Source of the DNA: Castor canadensis
Taxonomy: Eukaryota > Chordata > Mammalia > Rodentia > Castoridae
Reading direction: 5' to 3'
Assembly (NCBI RefSeq): GCF_047511655.1
Contig: NC_133389.1
Location: 27,487,501-27,551,500, forward strand
Length of the DNA stretch: 64,000 bases
Shown: positions 8,969-21,000 of the stretch, piece after piece
How the letters are laid out: the number at the start of each line of letters is the position of its first letter
How positions within the stretch are numbered: the first letter of the stretch is position 1
Notes under the pieces: generated by a model
Seen by the model: only the letters and a program-made list of their open reading frames with translations
What the model was told of the DNA's origin: nothing
Database searches by the model: none
Made by a program: the position numbers and the translations under genes

Positions 8969-10827
8969 TAACTTGGGTGTGCACCTGATGCATCTGCACT
9001 GTGGTGTACACTAAGGCACATGGCTGGCTGCCCCTCCCTTCCACACGGCTGTTGACTTCTGGAGTTTTCTTGTCTCCAGTCCCAGGGCTGTGGGTCCTAA
9101 AGGAGAGTCCAGGAGGCTTCCACTAAACCAATGTCCCTTTGTGCAGCTTTGAGGGGCTGCACACGGAAAGGTCTCCCCGATCTGAAGGCTGCAGGAGGCC
9201 AGAGTGAAAACCAAGCAGTTGGGTGATGCATTTCTCTTAGGCACCTGGGCCAGCATTCCTCCCAGCCTGGCAGAGGCTGGTCCTAAGGCTAGCAGTGTCC
9301 ATGGGAAGGGTGGGCTTGGTCCCGCTTACTCTACAGGGCAGCTGGGAACTCCCAAGAAGAGACCTTTGTGCAGTTCTCTGGGAGTTCCTGCTATGGTAAA
9401 TTTCTCTTATACATCTGCCCTGGTGCTTAATAGGAGAAAATCCTTAAAATAAAAATGGCTGGTAGAAATCACAGAAGGGGGGAAGGTCAGGTATCTGGTG
9501 AAAGGGGCTCCTGAAACAGAGTGGGTGGTGATGCTGGATGAGGAAGAGAACCCGGGAACCGGCAGGAGGATGGAAAGTGGGTTCATGGTGTACCTGGGCC
9601 TCCGTGGCACATAGTGGCTGCTCAGTGAGGTTTCTCATGTGCTTGAGGGTGGTTTCTGTCCTGAAACTAGTTTTTTAGGGACTCTAGTACTGTCCCTGTG
9701 GCCTGCCAGGTTCTGGGGTTTAGGGACAGGTGAGATAACATTGAAGGAAATTCCTCAAAGAGCCAGGGCCCGATGAGCAAAAGCTGCTGTGCTTTGTGGG
9801 TGTCACTCCTGCTGGAAAGTGGCCCTGCAGACACTCCTGTCTGGCCTGCAGGGAGAGCTTCACGCAACAGTCAGCAGAGTGCTTTGCTCTCCTGATCCAA
9901 TGTCTCCTGGTTTCTTCTGCAGCCCAAGGCCTGCCTGCCCCTGGGTTCCAGTGACAGGACAAGGGAGTCACTCCTCTACATGACGAGTTGTCCTCTTCTT
10001 CCTCTCCTCTTCCACCATCTTTGTGACCACACTGTGTCCCCTCTGGTGGCCCAGACTCCCCACAGCCATTCTCCTGGGGGTTACTGCCTCTGTCCCTATC
10101 CCGGGTCTCATACTGCCAGGGAGGGGGCAGACAGCTGAGGACTCTCAGAGCTGTAGGAGGGTTTTCTCCTCCAAACTTTTCTCTCGCTTGGTTGTTTGGG
10201 AAAGTCTGTGTGAAGCCAAAAATCACACCGTGTGATTGTCTCTTGCATGTGGCCTGCTGAGCTTTCTCAGGGAAGTCATGGAAGGCAGAGAGTCTTTCAT
10301 TTCCTCTTCCTTGGCAGTTTCTGGAATGTGAAGGGAACTGGTGGCTGCAGACCATGGCTGGTCGCTCCTCAAGTGCAGACTTGGTCACTAGATGCCAGCT
10401 CTTGAGAGTGGAATCCTAGACCCTGTGGAGGGCGGTTCCTTCAACCTCCCTGACTGACCTCTGAGGGAACCTCACTGGTCCCACATGCACAGCCGGAAGT
10501 CCCTGCCTGCTTTGTGTGTAATAACAAGCTGGCCTGCCTCACCCAGGCATCCCTTTGAGGTCCTTCTCCCAGGCTCCCCAGGCCTCTGACTTCCCAGGAC
10601 TCCCTGCTGGACTTGACCTTTGTGGGCAAATGTGGTACCTTTCCACTCTTCTACCTTGGCCCAAACTTCCTGTTCTGTGCCCCATTTCTTCAAGGTTCTG
10701 TTTTCTAGGTTTTGGATAAGTGAACCCTGCAGGAGTGTAGAGAGCTCTCTCATCTATGTGCACTCTCCTTGGGATCTTCAAGAGGTGATTGCTTTGTTTA
10801 ACTCAAAGACAAGTCTTGAAAAGTAGT
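8969..10827. other. Intronic sequence, nothing recognised
   Basis: Unique noncoding DNA. The 222-codon minus-strand frame at 9720-10388 has no domain and is judged to be chance. Confidence 0.5.
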
Positions 10828-11325
10828 GGCCAACCAGACATATGACCTGTACACTTACCGCATAGCTCCATGATTGACAGTAGCAAAAGGGTGGAGCAAC
10901 CTAGGTGTCCACCAATGGATGGATGGACAAACAAGTGCTCCATCCATCCAATGGGATATTATTCAGCCTTAAAAAGGAAGGAAGTTCTGACATAGGCTAC
11001 CGCATGGATGAACCTTCAAGACACTACACTAAATAAAACAAGCCAGGCACAATGGACAAACATTGTATGATTCCACTTCTGTGAGGAACTTAGAATATTC
11101 AAATTCACAGAGACAGGGGCTAGGGGTCAGGAACGAGGAGTTATTGTTTAATAGGGTTTCTGTGTGGGAAGAGGAGAACGTTCTGGAGGCAGATTGTGGG
11201 AATGGTTATATAGCAACGCTAATGGAGTTAATGCCACGTAAGTGTACACTTAAAGATGGTTAAAATGGTCAATTTTATGTGTATTTTGCCACAATAAAAA
11301 CCTGGTTGTACAAAAAAGGACAATG
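10828..11325 (+). mobile_element. L1 3' end fragment
   Basis: Recognisable L1 ORF2-end/3'-UTR text on the plus strand: 'ggtgtccaccaatggatgg', 'gggatattattcagcctt', 'gatggttaaaatggtcaatt', and 'ttgccacaataaaaa' near the end. Confidence 0.85.
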
Positions 11326-12220
11326 GCCTGGGAGGGCAGGACTGTCCCTCTTCCATGCCACCCCTGGGGATGAAGGGCTGTATCGGAGGAGCAGGGCTGC
11401 CTGCCCTGTGGCTGGAGGCCTGAGGTGGGGTATAGGCAGCCCCTCATCCAGGTCTCTGGCACAGACAGAGATGTGGGCGGGCCGGGGCAGGCAAGCCACC
11501 GGCGCCCTCGCACAGAGAATGTGTTTCTTGGATGAGAATCGGAGGCAATTGTGCGAGCCCACACAGTGTTTGTTCGGAAGCGAATGCATTCCTCCCCTAT
11601 TGTCTCTGTCGGATCCTTGTTGTGGGCACGCCCATCACATCCTCCCTCAGGGAGAAGAAGCCAAGGTGCTCGAGTCAGGCTGTGGGAGGCCGACAACAAC
11701 TTGGGGGAAGAGCATCCCAGAGTCCCCAGAGAAGGGCATGGGCAGGCTGCCCAAGGCGTGCCCAGGATGGAACCAAGCTGGCTGCTTGGGATGCCACCCA
11801 GGAGAGAAGGAAAGAGGGCACTGATGGAAGGACCCTCCGGGGCCACCGTGCTGTGCAGGCAGGGATGAGCACTGGGGTGGGGGCGGAGGGAGGCACATGT
11901 CAACCTGAGGCATGCAACCCCAGCTCACCGACAGCACATTCTGAAGCCTTGGCAGCTTAGAGTCAGCTGTCTAATGTGCAACCGCTAAAGCTCTGCTCAG
12001 ACGCTGCCTGCAGGATCGTCTGTCCTTCAGTGGGGTGCAGGTGGGCCGGGGATAGAGCAGTGAGGGAGCAGGAAGTTTACTGAGCACCTGGATCGACAGC
12101 TTTGCTGGAGAACAAAGCCCAGCGGAGTGCTCTGATTGGCTGGCTGGCTGGCTAGAAGGGCCAGGGCTTGGCAGGACAAGCTGAGAGTGTGGAAGAAGTC
12201 ACTGGCCAGAGGAGTGAGAA
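11326..12220. other. Intronic GC-rich unique sequence
   Basis: GC-rich DNA with several overlapping open frames of 70-217 codons on both strands and no recognisable domain. Overlap in all frames points to composition, not coding. Confidence 0.5.
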
Positions 12221-12308
12221 AGGGCTAGTGGAGTGGCAAGTGTGAGGCCCTGAGTTCAAACTCCAGTGGCGCCTGCCCCCCCCAAAAAACCAAAAACCAA
12301 AAAACCCT
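12221..12308 (+). mobile_element. Internally deleted ID-like SINE
   Basis: It opens 'agggctagtggagtggc' and has the B-box end 'gtgaggccctgagttcaaactcc', but lacks the A-box middle. A C-run and an A-rich tail follow. Confidence 0.75.
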
Positions 12309-12730
12309 CCCCAGAGGAGTGAGAAAAAAGGAGAGCAGAGTGTAGGAGGTGGAGGAGCTATAGCGATGGGCACAAATGCTGACAGTGGAGACAAAGGGGA
12401 TAGGGAGACGAATAGAGGCAGAGCCAGAGGAGACAGCCCTGTCATATAGAATAGGGCCCAGAATAGTGACACGGGGGAGGAGAGGGGAGGGTGGGCTGCA
12501 CATGGCTACCAGCATCTCAGGAGTGCTCTCAGGTAGGCAGGGCCCATCCACTCTATGCCTCTATTGGCCTGGCCTTGCCCTGCATCACAGCCAAGTGTAG
12601 AGGCCAGCACAGGAACTATGATGCTATGGTAATGACCCTGAGTCATCAGAAGAGGGTCAATTACATCTGGCTCCCTGTTCACGAAGGCAGGGAAAGAGAT
12701 AATCTATCCAAGAAAGGCTATCATCAAAAA

Positions 12731-12940
12731 TGTGTAGCAGGCTTGGAGTCAGAGACCTGCCATTCTAAGAGTCACCCCAGGCACGCCACTTAATCACACT
12801 GCACCTTGATTTCCTCACCTGAGAATGGGGATAATACCTGCCTAGAATTGTTTTGAGAGTCAACCAAGATAATATATGTGAAAGAGCTTGAAAAGGGCAA
12901 AGCCTGATTCAAATGCAAGGTGTTATTATTGTGATTACAT
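12731..12940 (+). mobile_element. MIR SINE
   Basis: MIR core and 3' half: 'cttgatttcctcacctgagaatggggataatacc' and 'gttattattgtgatt'. An ancient mammal-wide repeat on the plus strand. Confidence 0.85.
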
Positions 12941-12984
12941 TTATATCTTTATAAACATATATCTTCCCTGTAGATCGCAATATA

Positions 12985-13170
12985 CTTTGTATGCACCATC
13001 CCATTTACCCTCATGACACTCTTGTGGAGACAGGCAAAGGCCACAGGCATTATTATCTCTACTTAATAGACAGAGAAACTGAGCCTCAGTAGTTAAGTGG
13101 CTTGCACAAACCAGACAGACAGCGAGTCTGAGCAGAGCTAGACAGAGCTCGAGAGTCCTGGGTCAGCATC
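12985..13170 (-). mobile_element. MIR SINE, antisense
   Basis: The sequence 'agacagagaaactgagcctcagtagttaagtggcttgcacaa' is the reverse complement of the MIR core. It lies head-to-tail opposite to the preceding MIR. Confidence 0.85.
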
Positions 13171-13333
13171 CTTTTCCTTAAAGAATGATTTTTAATTTCT
13201 CCCAGATTAGTGAACCCTTAGTTTGCTGGTTGGATCACATAATTCCTAATTCTGTTGACTAGTGATAATAATAAACCTGGGCCTTCACAAAACTGGATTG
13301 ATTTTTTTAACCTATTCTTTGTCTGCATTGGCA

Positions 13334-13640
13334 GCCATTCATCTACCCATCCATCCATAAAGTCATACTTTTATCCATCTACCCACTCACTTATCCATCT
13401 ACCCATTCACTCACCCATCTATCTCCCACCCATCTCTCTACCTATCCCTTCATCTTTATCCATCCTCCCATCCATCCTTCTACCCATCCACCCACCCATC
13501 TATCCATCCATCCATCCACCCCCTACCCATCTATCTATCCATCCATCCATCCACCCACCCACCCATTTATCCATTCATCCATCCATCTACCCACCTGCCC
13601 ACCTATCCATCCATTCATCCATCCATCTACCCACCCAACT
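13334..13640 (+). repeat. (CATC/ATCC)n tetranucleotide array
   Basis: About 300 bp of imperfect CATC/CATT/CACC tetranucleotides (ccatccatccatc, cacccacccatc). The period-4 repeat is degenerate at both ends. It lies next to the 3' terminus of an antisense L2. Confidence 0.95.
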
Positions 13641-13644
13641 ACCA

Positions 13645-14790
13645 ACATTTATGGAATACCTACTGCGTGCTAAACAGTATAAGTTCAGGGGTAATAAGAA
13701 GAATAAAACTTATAGCTTACAGTCTACTAGGAGGAGGGAATCAAGAGACTTTTGCTAGGTATATGGAGTTGGACCATGGTGTGGATGGTGGTGGTGGTGG
13801 AGAAGACTCCAGGCATATTGCATAAGAAGAATGTGCACAGGCTAAAGCTGTGAGCAAGCAGAGTACACTTGTACAAAATAAATACGCCTATGTATATGGG
13901 GCTTGCCGGGGAGCATGATGATAAGATGGCCAAATCATATCCTAAACAGCTCTGGATGCCATGCTACTCCAAGGAACTGGAGAGCCACTGAAATATTTTA
14001 AACTGGATGGTAGTAGGATGACATTTACATTTAGAAAGATTCTTGCACAGAGTAGAGAGTGAACTGGAACTTGGAGAGTGGTGTTGGGTCTGGAGGCAGG
14101 GATCCTGCAATGTGAGATTATGGTGGCTTGGATTAAGGCCTCCACAAGGTGGGGAGCATGAATAAGAGGCAGAATGTATTAACAGGCAGAAGTGAGACTG
14201 AGGGAAGGGCACTGTAGAAGCTGGGCCACCCACTGGATTGCAGCTTGGTCAACTGGATAAATGGTGGTGCCACCAATGGGACTAGGAAGGCAGGAGCAGT
14301 GGGTTTGGGGAAAAGCCATGGGTTTGGTGTTAGAGATGTGGAGTCCATGGTCCTTAGAGATGATCAGGGAAGTCAACCAGAGGGAAAATGGCTATTTGGG
14401 GTGCTCAGGGGGTCAGTCAAAGCCACAGGTATATGAGGTGACCTGGAAAAATATGGAATGAGAAGAGGAGAGGGCGAGGCTCCAATCCTGGAAACAGCAA
14501 TGTCTAAAGTGACAGAGGAGGAGGAACCCAGAAGAGGAAGAGAAGGACAGTCAGAGAGCTAAGTGGAGCAGGAGGAAGTGGCGTCATGGAAGCCAAGAGA
14601 GGTCCAGGAAGTAAAAGGTCAAGAGTGTCAAATGCTCAGAGAGGTCAAGTGAGATGAACAATAACCAAAGTCCTCTGGATCTGGCGATTAGAAGAGTGAG
14701 GGTGATCTTTGCCAGATTGCTTCAGTGCATGGTATGGGCAGGTGGAGATGAGGCCTGGGGAGTGGGAGAGAGGTCAAAAGTACAGACAGA
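13645..14790 (-). mobile_element. Long L2 fragment, antisense
   Basis: It begins with the reverse complement of the L2 3' end (catttatggaatacctactgcg). It continues through the ORF2-derived region: 'gccactgaaatattttaaactggatgg', 'attatggtggcttggat' and 'gtcaaatgctcagagaggtcaag'. The block with the reverse-transcriptase YADD codons appears deleted or too diverged to recognise. Confidence 0.75.
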
Positions 14791-15042
14791 AAGAGCCCAC
14801 CCTTATTTCTTTTTATTTAGGTCCCTCTCTCTCTGTATTCCTCCATTTCTCTTTCATCCTCTTTCTTTCTTTTTCTGGAATTTGCCTATGGAGGAAGAAC
14901 AGGGTAGAAGGTAGGATGCCAAGAGAAGGAGGCTGGCATAGAGTCAGCAGGGATGCTTGTCAAATCAGGGGCCTATTTAAAAGCTACAGGTGGAAAGGAT
15001 AGGGAAAGGCCAGGAGAGGTAAGGATCAATGCATGGATCAGA

Positions 15043-15167
15043 GCTGGGCATAGTGTCACATGCCTGTAATACCAGCACTCAGGAGGCTGAGGCAGAAGAT
15101 GATGAATTTGAGACACAGAGAGATCTTGTCTCAAAAAAACCCAGAACCAACCAACCAACCAAAAAAG
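15043..15167 (+). mobile_element. B1-like SINE
   Basis: A single 7SL-derived unit: 'gctgggcatagtgtcacatgcctgtaataccagcactcaggaggctgaggcag', ending in 'ttgtctcaaaaaaacc' and a (CCAA)n tail. Confidence 0.9.
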
Positions 15168-16099
15168 TGTCCCAATCAACCTTAAAGAAGGGATATTGCC
15201 CTTCTGAGCAAGGAGAAAGGAGCTGGAAATGCTCATGCTGCTGTGAAGTTAGTGTGTTTCACATTCATTTCTTATTATCATCACTCTGTGCCTACCTGCA
15301 TTCCAGAGACCCCCCAGAGAGGGGAATTTGCCCCCAATGTCACTTCCCCACTAGTCTAACAAGAAGTCTTGGTAGGGTGGCTAGGGTCAGATGTCAAGGA
15401 AATTCATGCTTCTGAGCTGGCCTTCAGTCCACGCCTGTGCTGTGGTCTGGCTGCCAGCCCTCCTAACTAAGGTGAGCTGGGCGGGCAGACACCCTAACTG
15501 TGAACCTGGCGCCCCAGAGGGAATAATTAGCCTCCTTCCTGCCGAGCTTGCAAAGCGCCCCATATAAAGTGGCAGCAGTAAATGTCACATGGGGGAATGC
15601 TTCACCCCACGGCTGGCCCCAGGGGGTAGAAATGTAATCTGGGGCCCAGAGCTGACACTGAATCCTTCTGCAGACACCAGAGCCAGAGAACAGGGGCCAC
15701 AGCTCCAGTGGCTCCTCTCAGGGGCCAAGTCCAGGTCGGTGGCCTGCACAGGAGGGGAGTTCTGTTCATAGTCCCTGCAGCTGTGGGTTCCCAGGACCCT
15801 AAGGTCAGGTGTGGAACACGAGGGAAATCAGCCATGTCTGCAGTCAGGGCCTCCCAGCTTCACCTTTGGTGTCCTTGTCACTCCTAAAAGCTCTGCCTGC
15901 CCTTCCTGGCTGTTGGTTCTGTGCTCACTGCCCAAATTTTCTAGACAGAAGACATCTAGGCAACGCTGAGGTCCACTATTCTCGAGGGGTCTCCCGAGGG
16001 CTGCACACCACCTTTGGGCTCCTTTCTTCAGTCACCTGGCTTCCGTTTTTGATGTGTACATTATAAAGTCCATATGACTCCCATGACAGTCTCTTAATT
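15168..16099. other. Intronic sequence, nothing recognised
   Basis: No exon or repeat recognised. The part near 15520-15595 (gggaataattagcc ... atataaagtggcagcag) reads like possible conserved noncoding sequence. Confidence 0.45.
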
Positions 16100-16228
16100 T
16101 AGACACCACATAACTTTCTTCATGCTAGAAACTGAGGTTCAGAGTGAAACAAACTTCCCCCAACAGCCCATGAATAAGTACAAAAGTGGGATTTGAACCC
16201 AGGTCTAGTCTGGCTTTGCAGCTTATCT
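16100..16228 (-). mobile_element. MIR SINE, antisense
   Basis: The sequence 'gaaactgaggttcagagtg' followed by 'gggatttgaacccaggtctagtctggct' is the reverse complement of the MIR tRNA-core region. Confidence 0.8.
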
Positions 16229-19200
16229 CTTGCCTCCCCTCCCCGCCACACACACAAGTGAGTCCCACATAATTAGGCCAAAAGAGAGAGGCCAGGGGGA
16301 GGTGGAGTGACTGCACATGGGTTTGCCTGGGGTGATCCTGGCAAACAGTAATAGTGTCCCTTCTGTTTTGAAACTGCCCTGGTTTGGACAGTATGCCATA
16401 TGGTCACCTAGACAAGCCGAGGGATCTGGGAGGTTGGGACCCCCTGCCATCTCCTGGCCAGTCAGTTGATAGCTCTCCAGCCTATTCTACTTCCTCTTCT
16501 TGGGCTAAGAGCCCCCCACTATTAAAGCCAGGCAGTGTTCCTGTATATCTCTGAGGGGTGAGCAGTGGGAGGAGAGGAGGGCTCTGAGGCTGCCAATGAA
16601 CCTGACCCCCGTGAGGGATAGCTCTCCCTGGAGGAGACGAAGACGCCTGAGCTTGCTGGCCTCCCTGCTTTGCTCCCAAAAGGAACAAAGTGGGACCAGG
16701 ATGAGCATGGTAACTGCCCTCTGCTGGAGGGGTTGAAGGAGACACAGACAGAAAAGCAGTTATTCTCCCAGCTGCCTGTGGACAGCCCAACCAGGAGAGC
16801 TGGACCCTGGGGGCATCCTCAGACCATCAGCCCCTCACGCCACCCTCTGAAGCAATGACCACTGCTTGTGTCTGACTCAGCACAAAACAGCTCCCTGAGT
16901 CAGGGCGGTTTGGGGCTGGCTTGGGGCCAGGTCCAGGGCTCTGGCCCCACCAGGGCTTGAGTCGGAATTCCTAGGTCCATCCCACCAGGATGGGGCTCTG
17001 GGCAGCTTGAGGAGAAAGGGAGGGCAGGGGAGGGCTTGGGGCTGCACTCTGCCCCTCACTGGGCCTCCCCTGGCTCGTGCCCTCTACCTCAACCCACCTG
17101 AGGCCTGGACTTGACCTTGCTGGCTTTGGGGGGAGGGTGTGACAAACCTCTGGTAGAGGGAACTTGCTGCTTGCAAAGGCATTTTCCGCTCTCTAAAGTA
17201 AACAATCAAACAGGAAATTAATCGAAAACCCACATCAACGGAAGGTTCAGGTTGTGATTTTCACAGCCCCAGAGCCAGGAAATTCAAGGTTATAGTTCCC
17301 ATAGCAACTGGCCTGTAGAGTCAGTGACTGTTGGACTGGAACAAGACTTTGAGGTCAAGGAGGCCAGTCCCCTGCCTCCAGCGGCAAGTCTGAGTGTCTT
17401 GGGGCAGAAGGCCTTCCTGAGGAAGAACACGAAGCCTGGGAGAGCTGTAAGGCTGGGGCGGCCGCTCTCAGCGCCCACAGGAAGAGAACTAGTGATCGGC
17501 TGGCCTCTTGGATTCTGAGCTTCCACATTCCCACTACCATTATGAGAATGACAACGAGGAAGGCCTGCCTACCTGACAGGCTTCACAGCCCCAACTGAGG
17601 GGCCATGTTGTGTACTTATTATGTCCGCCTCCTTCTACTCAATCCCATAAGAGCCTCTTCACTAGAAGAAGAGGCCCCAGGGCCCTGACTCTTGTGATTG
17701 CTTTTAGCCTGTCTGCTGGTTGTTTCTCCTCTGAGAAACATTTCATTTGACTGATGGGCCCAGGAGCTTCCAAGAAGCCACCAAGGTGGCTCCATTCCTT
17801 TGACATCCTCTTCTCCCACCCCTGACCCCTTTGCAGGACCAAGTACACAATATTAAAATATTATCTCAATGCGTCCTCACGGCTTCCTTGAGGGTAACCA
17901 GGTAGAGTTGTTGAAACCAGAGGGAAATCCACCTTCGGGTAGGTTGTGCATCTTGGGCGGGGTTCTCTTTTGTGTGAGAGCAGTGAGGAGTCCCCGCCTG
18001 GCAGGAAAGGAGATAAGGGCGTTGCAGTTGAACTGAGAAGGAAAAAGTCTGGAGTCCTTCCCTAAGCGTCATATTGCCTCCTGCTGAGATGGTCACTGAT
18101 AGCCCATGGCCTTATCAGTGGGACTGGAGGGCGGGGAGAACACTAGTGAAGCTGAAGCGGGTGCTTCCTGGGCACCAGGCCTGTGGCAGAGGGTGCCCGG
18201 CTGCCAGCCTGGTCCTGGAGCCAGCACCCGAAGTGAGCAGGGCAGGGGCAACCAAGAAGCAGAGGAGTGGCGCCTGCCGGAGAGACACAGCGTCTCCCTG
18301 ATTTCCTAACAGGACCAGTGCATGCCAGGGCCAGCGGGCAGCTCACCCAGGCTCAGCCGCTCTTGCAAAAGCTCCCCCGCTGGGTGAGCTTCTTGGGGGG
18401 CAGCCATGCTGCTGTTCAAGTTCCCAGGCTACAAGGGCACTGCCCAGGCTGCCTTCTTTTGCCTTCCCTTGTTTCCCAGTAGCCAAATATGCTGGGCACC
18501 TCAGGGAGACAGGATGCCTCTTGGGGGGGAGCAAGATGTTCCCTTTCAGGATGCCAGACAGGTTTAATCAGAAAGGATGGCAGGGAAGCAACTGTGGACA
18601 GAATGGTGGCCCAAGGAAGCCAGAGCACACAGGGCCACCCACGTGGTACAGAGGAAGGGGCTCCCTGTGCCCACGGGCCTCCATCCTACTCCCTGATGGC
18701 GATTCAAGATCTACAAGGGCTGTTCTGACCAGCATTGCCAAACTGGGAAGAAGCTTCTTTGAGGTTCTTTGTGGTACTCTAAGTTAACACCTGGGCGTGT
18801 ATCCCTCCCAGCTACAGGGAGCTGCCAACAATCTTAGACTCTACAGGCAGTGAGGGAGTGGGAAGTGCAAAATGACCAGCAAAAGGCCTTGAGGAGTGGA
18901 GGAAGTCACACACCTGCCCGTTCTGCAGTCACCAACCACGGACGTTCTGAAGAAACCTGAGCTTAAGCCATGTTGTGACGCTTGCATCTGCTACAATTAT
19001 GAGTAAATGGCTCAGCGGCCTGGTTCCCAAACAGGGGTGCCATCTTCCCCACATTGCAGAAGCCAGTTTGAGGGCTATCTCTTGGGTGAGGGAGCTCAGC
19101 TGGCTGCGTGATGGGTTAGCACATAAGCTAGTAACCGAAGTCCAGCTGAGCCAGGACAGCTGGGCCTGGGACAAGTAGGCTCTGTTAGTGTTGAGAGAAT

Positions 19201-20160
19201 AATAGGACTGTGCTAAAGGCATAATTAGCATTGTGTTCAGAGGGGCAGCCACCCAACAGAGGGGCAGACAGGCCTGGGCTGAGGAAAGGGCCTGGGGCTG
19301 CTTGGGAATGTCACAAGGGATCTGGGGAGTAAGTACTCTTTGTCAAATCTGAGAGACTTGGAGATAAGAGGATTTAATTGGCACCTGGAAGTTTGTTTGG
19401 CTTTTGAGCCTTACCCTTAGCAGAAAATAAATTTTAATAATGGGGCAACTCTTTCTAAATTGAGATGATCTTTGTGGATGAATGAGCAGGTGAGTCAACA
19501 TTTTGTATTCCCCCTGCATTCTTACGTATTCAACTGACCCGGTTGCAAGGAGATAAAGTGCTTAGGCAGGCATTCCTGCTCGCTGGCCCACTTCCATCCG
19601 GGGCCTACCCCCTCCTACCTCCCCTTCTAGACTGTGTACAGCCACGCTCGCCTGTTCACAGGTCTATGAACTGTCTTGTCCTCACTGGCCTCCAGCTCTT
19701 GCTAGTTATTCTCTCTGCTGGGCCTGGCTTCTTCTCTTGGCTCCACTTCCCAGATCCTTCAAGTCCAACCCCAAGACCCTTTTCCCTCTCCTCCCCCTCT
19801 TTCTCCCCCCTTCTTTCTTTCTCTCCAACATCTCCCTTACTCCTCGGAGCCTTCCCTGAGCACCTCCCATAATCTCCCTGTGGCCACTCGCTACTTGCAG
19901 TCCTGGGGGCGACTAAGTTCTACCTAGTTCTAGCTGATGTCCAGCATCTGTCACTTTTCACTTTGCGTTGCTCATCTAGGACCTTGTGCCCATCTGGCTT
20001 TCTCGGAAGACCTGAAAATCAGGTTTGAAAGAAGGCACATGCTGGCTGGGACAAGACCACTCCAAAGGGCCTCTGTTCTCTGGGATGAAGCCCCCCAGAG
20101 ACTGACAGGCTCGGAGTATAGCAGGTCCTGCCTCTAACTCCTCCCGGGATAGTAATAGCG
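16229..20160. other. Intronic sequence largely free of interspersed repeats
   Basis: Nearly 4 kb without a recognised SINE or LINE. It contains a near-consensus RFX/X-box palindrome at 17295-17308 and a pyrimidine-rich tract at about 19780-19835. No splice-flanked coding segment was recognised. Confidence 0.5.
17295..17308. promoter_or_regulatory. Candidate RFX/X-box motif
   Basis: GTTCCCATAGCAAC fits the RFX consensus GTHNYYATRRNAAC throughout. It sits in a repeat-free stretch beside 'gtaaacaatcaaacaggaaattaatcg' (17198-17224), which holds forkhead-like and homeodomain-like cores. Function is inference from motif only. Confidence 0.3.
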
Positions 20161-20250
20161 ATTCATTCATTCATTCATTCAACAAGGAGGCTCAGACCCT
20201 GACCTCACAGAACAACTAGCCCCGTAGGGAAGACGGATGTTGCATAAGCA
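20161..20250 (-). mobile_element. L2 3' end, antisense
   Basis: (ATTC)5 followed by 'aacaaggaggctcagaccctgacctcacagaac' resembles the reverse-complemented L2 terminus, which begins with its TGAA short-repeat tail. Confidence 0.5.
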
Positions 20251-20264
20251 GGTCAGTTTGGAAC

Positions 20265-20480
20265 GGAGGCTGTAAAGGGAGACTACCTGACTTTAATCCA
20301 GATTCAGCCACCCACTCACGTTGTGCAACCCAAGAGTCACTTCTCTGGGTCTCAGCTTCCTCATCTGTGCTGTGGGCACAGTGACATGGCCTTCCTCCTG
20401 GGGTTGCTGCAGGGCTGACATGAGATAGCCTACATTCAGAACAGTATCTGGCATGCAGTAGGCTCTGCTCTGTTAGTTGC
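20265..20480 (+). mobile_element. MIR SINE
   Basis: The core 'gggtctcagcttcctcatctgtgctgtggg' and the later 'cagtatctggcatgcagtaggctctgc' match MIR on the plus strand. Confidence 0.85.
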
Positions 20481-20669
20481 AGCTATCCTTACTAAGTGGA
20501 CTGTACGTGACAAAGGACAAGGAGACCATTGTTTGGTGACAGACAGAACTTCACTTACCTGTGTGGCGGAGGAGGCTCAGGGAGAGGAAGGTGCTCTGGG
20601 CAGGCAGAAGGTTACCTTTGAACACCTCTGAGCCTTGGGTTCAGAGAGAAGGGACCAGGGCAGGGCTGG

Positions 20670-21000
20670 GTTGGGGGGTGGGGAGAGTCTGGTTGGAAGG
20701 CTGGTGGGAAACTCAGGTGGAAAGATGACAGTGGTCTGGTTGAGATGGGAGAAAAGTGGTGGCCACACTTGAGATAGCTGAAAGAGCTGCCCACAACCCC
20801 TGGAGATTGGTGGGTGGGGGTGGGGCAAGGAAGAGCATCAGTGATGGCCTTGGTTTTAGTCATCACAAGGAGGGGGAGCAGGATTTGGGAGCCAGAATGG
20901 TTCTACTAGGACACTCAGAGTTTGAGGGATCGTGAGGAGGTCAGGTGCAGGTGTCAGGGAGATGCACCCAGATCAGAACACAGATTTAGAGTTGTGTACA
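20670..21000 (-). mobile_element. L2 ORF2-region fragment, antisense
   Basis: 'gatgacagtggtctggttgagatgggagaaaagtgg' and 'gcatcagtgatggccttggtttt' follow the antisense L2 ORF2 order seen at 13645-14790. Old and diverged. Confidence 0.5.

Noticed and set aside
9720-10388. 222-codon open frame, minus strand, same orientation as CTIF
   Set aside because: Composition is low-information, there is no family resemblance and no acceptor/donor pair framing a coding segment, and it would not join the CTIF reading frame.
11250-11903. 217-codon open frame, minus strand
   Set aside because: It begins within an L1 3' end and continues through GC-rich sequence where all frames are open. No domain.
13334-13640. 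CRISPR-like or satellite array
   Set aside because: Period is four bases with no spacers; it is a simple tetranucleotide repeat in a mammalian genome.
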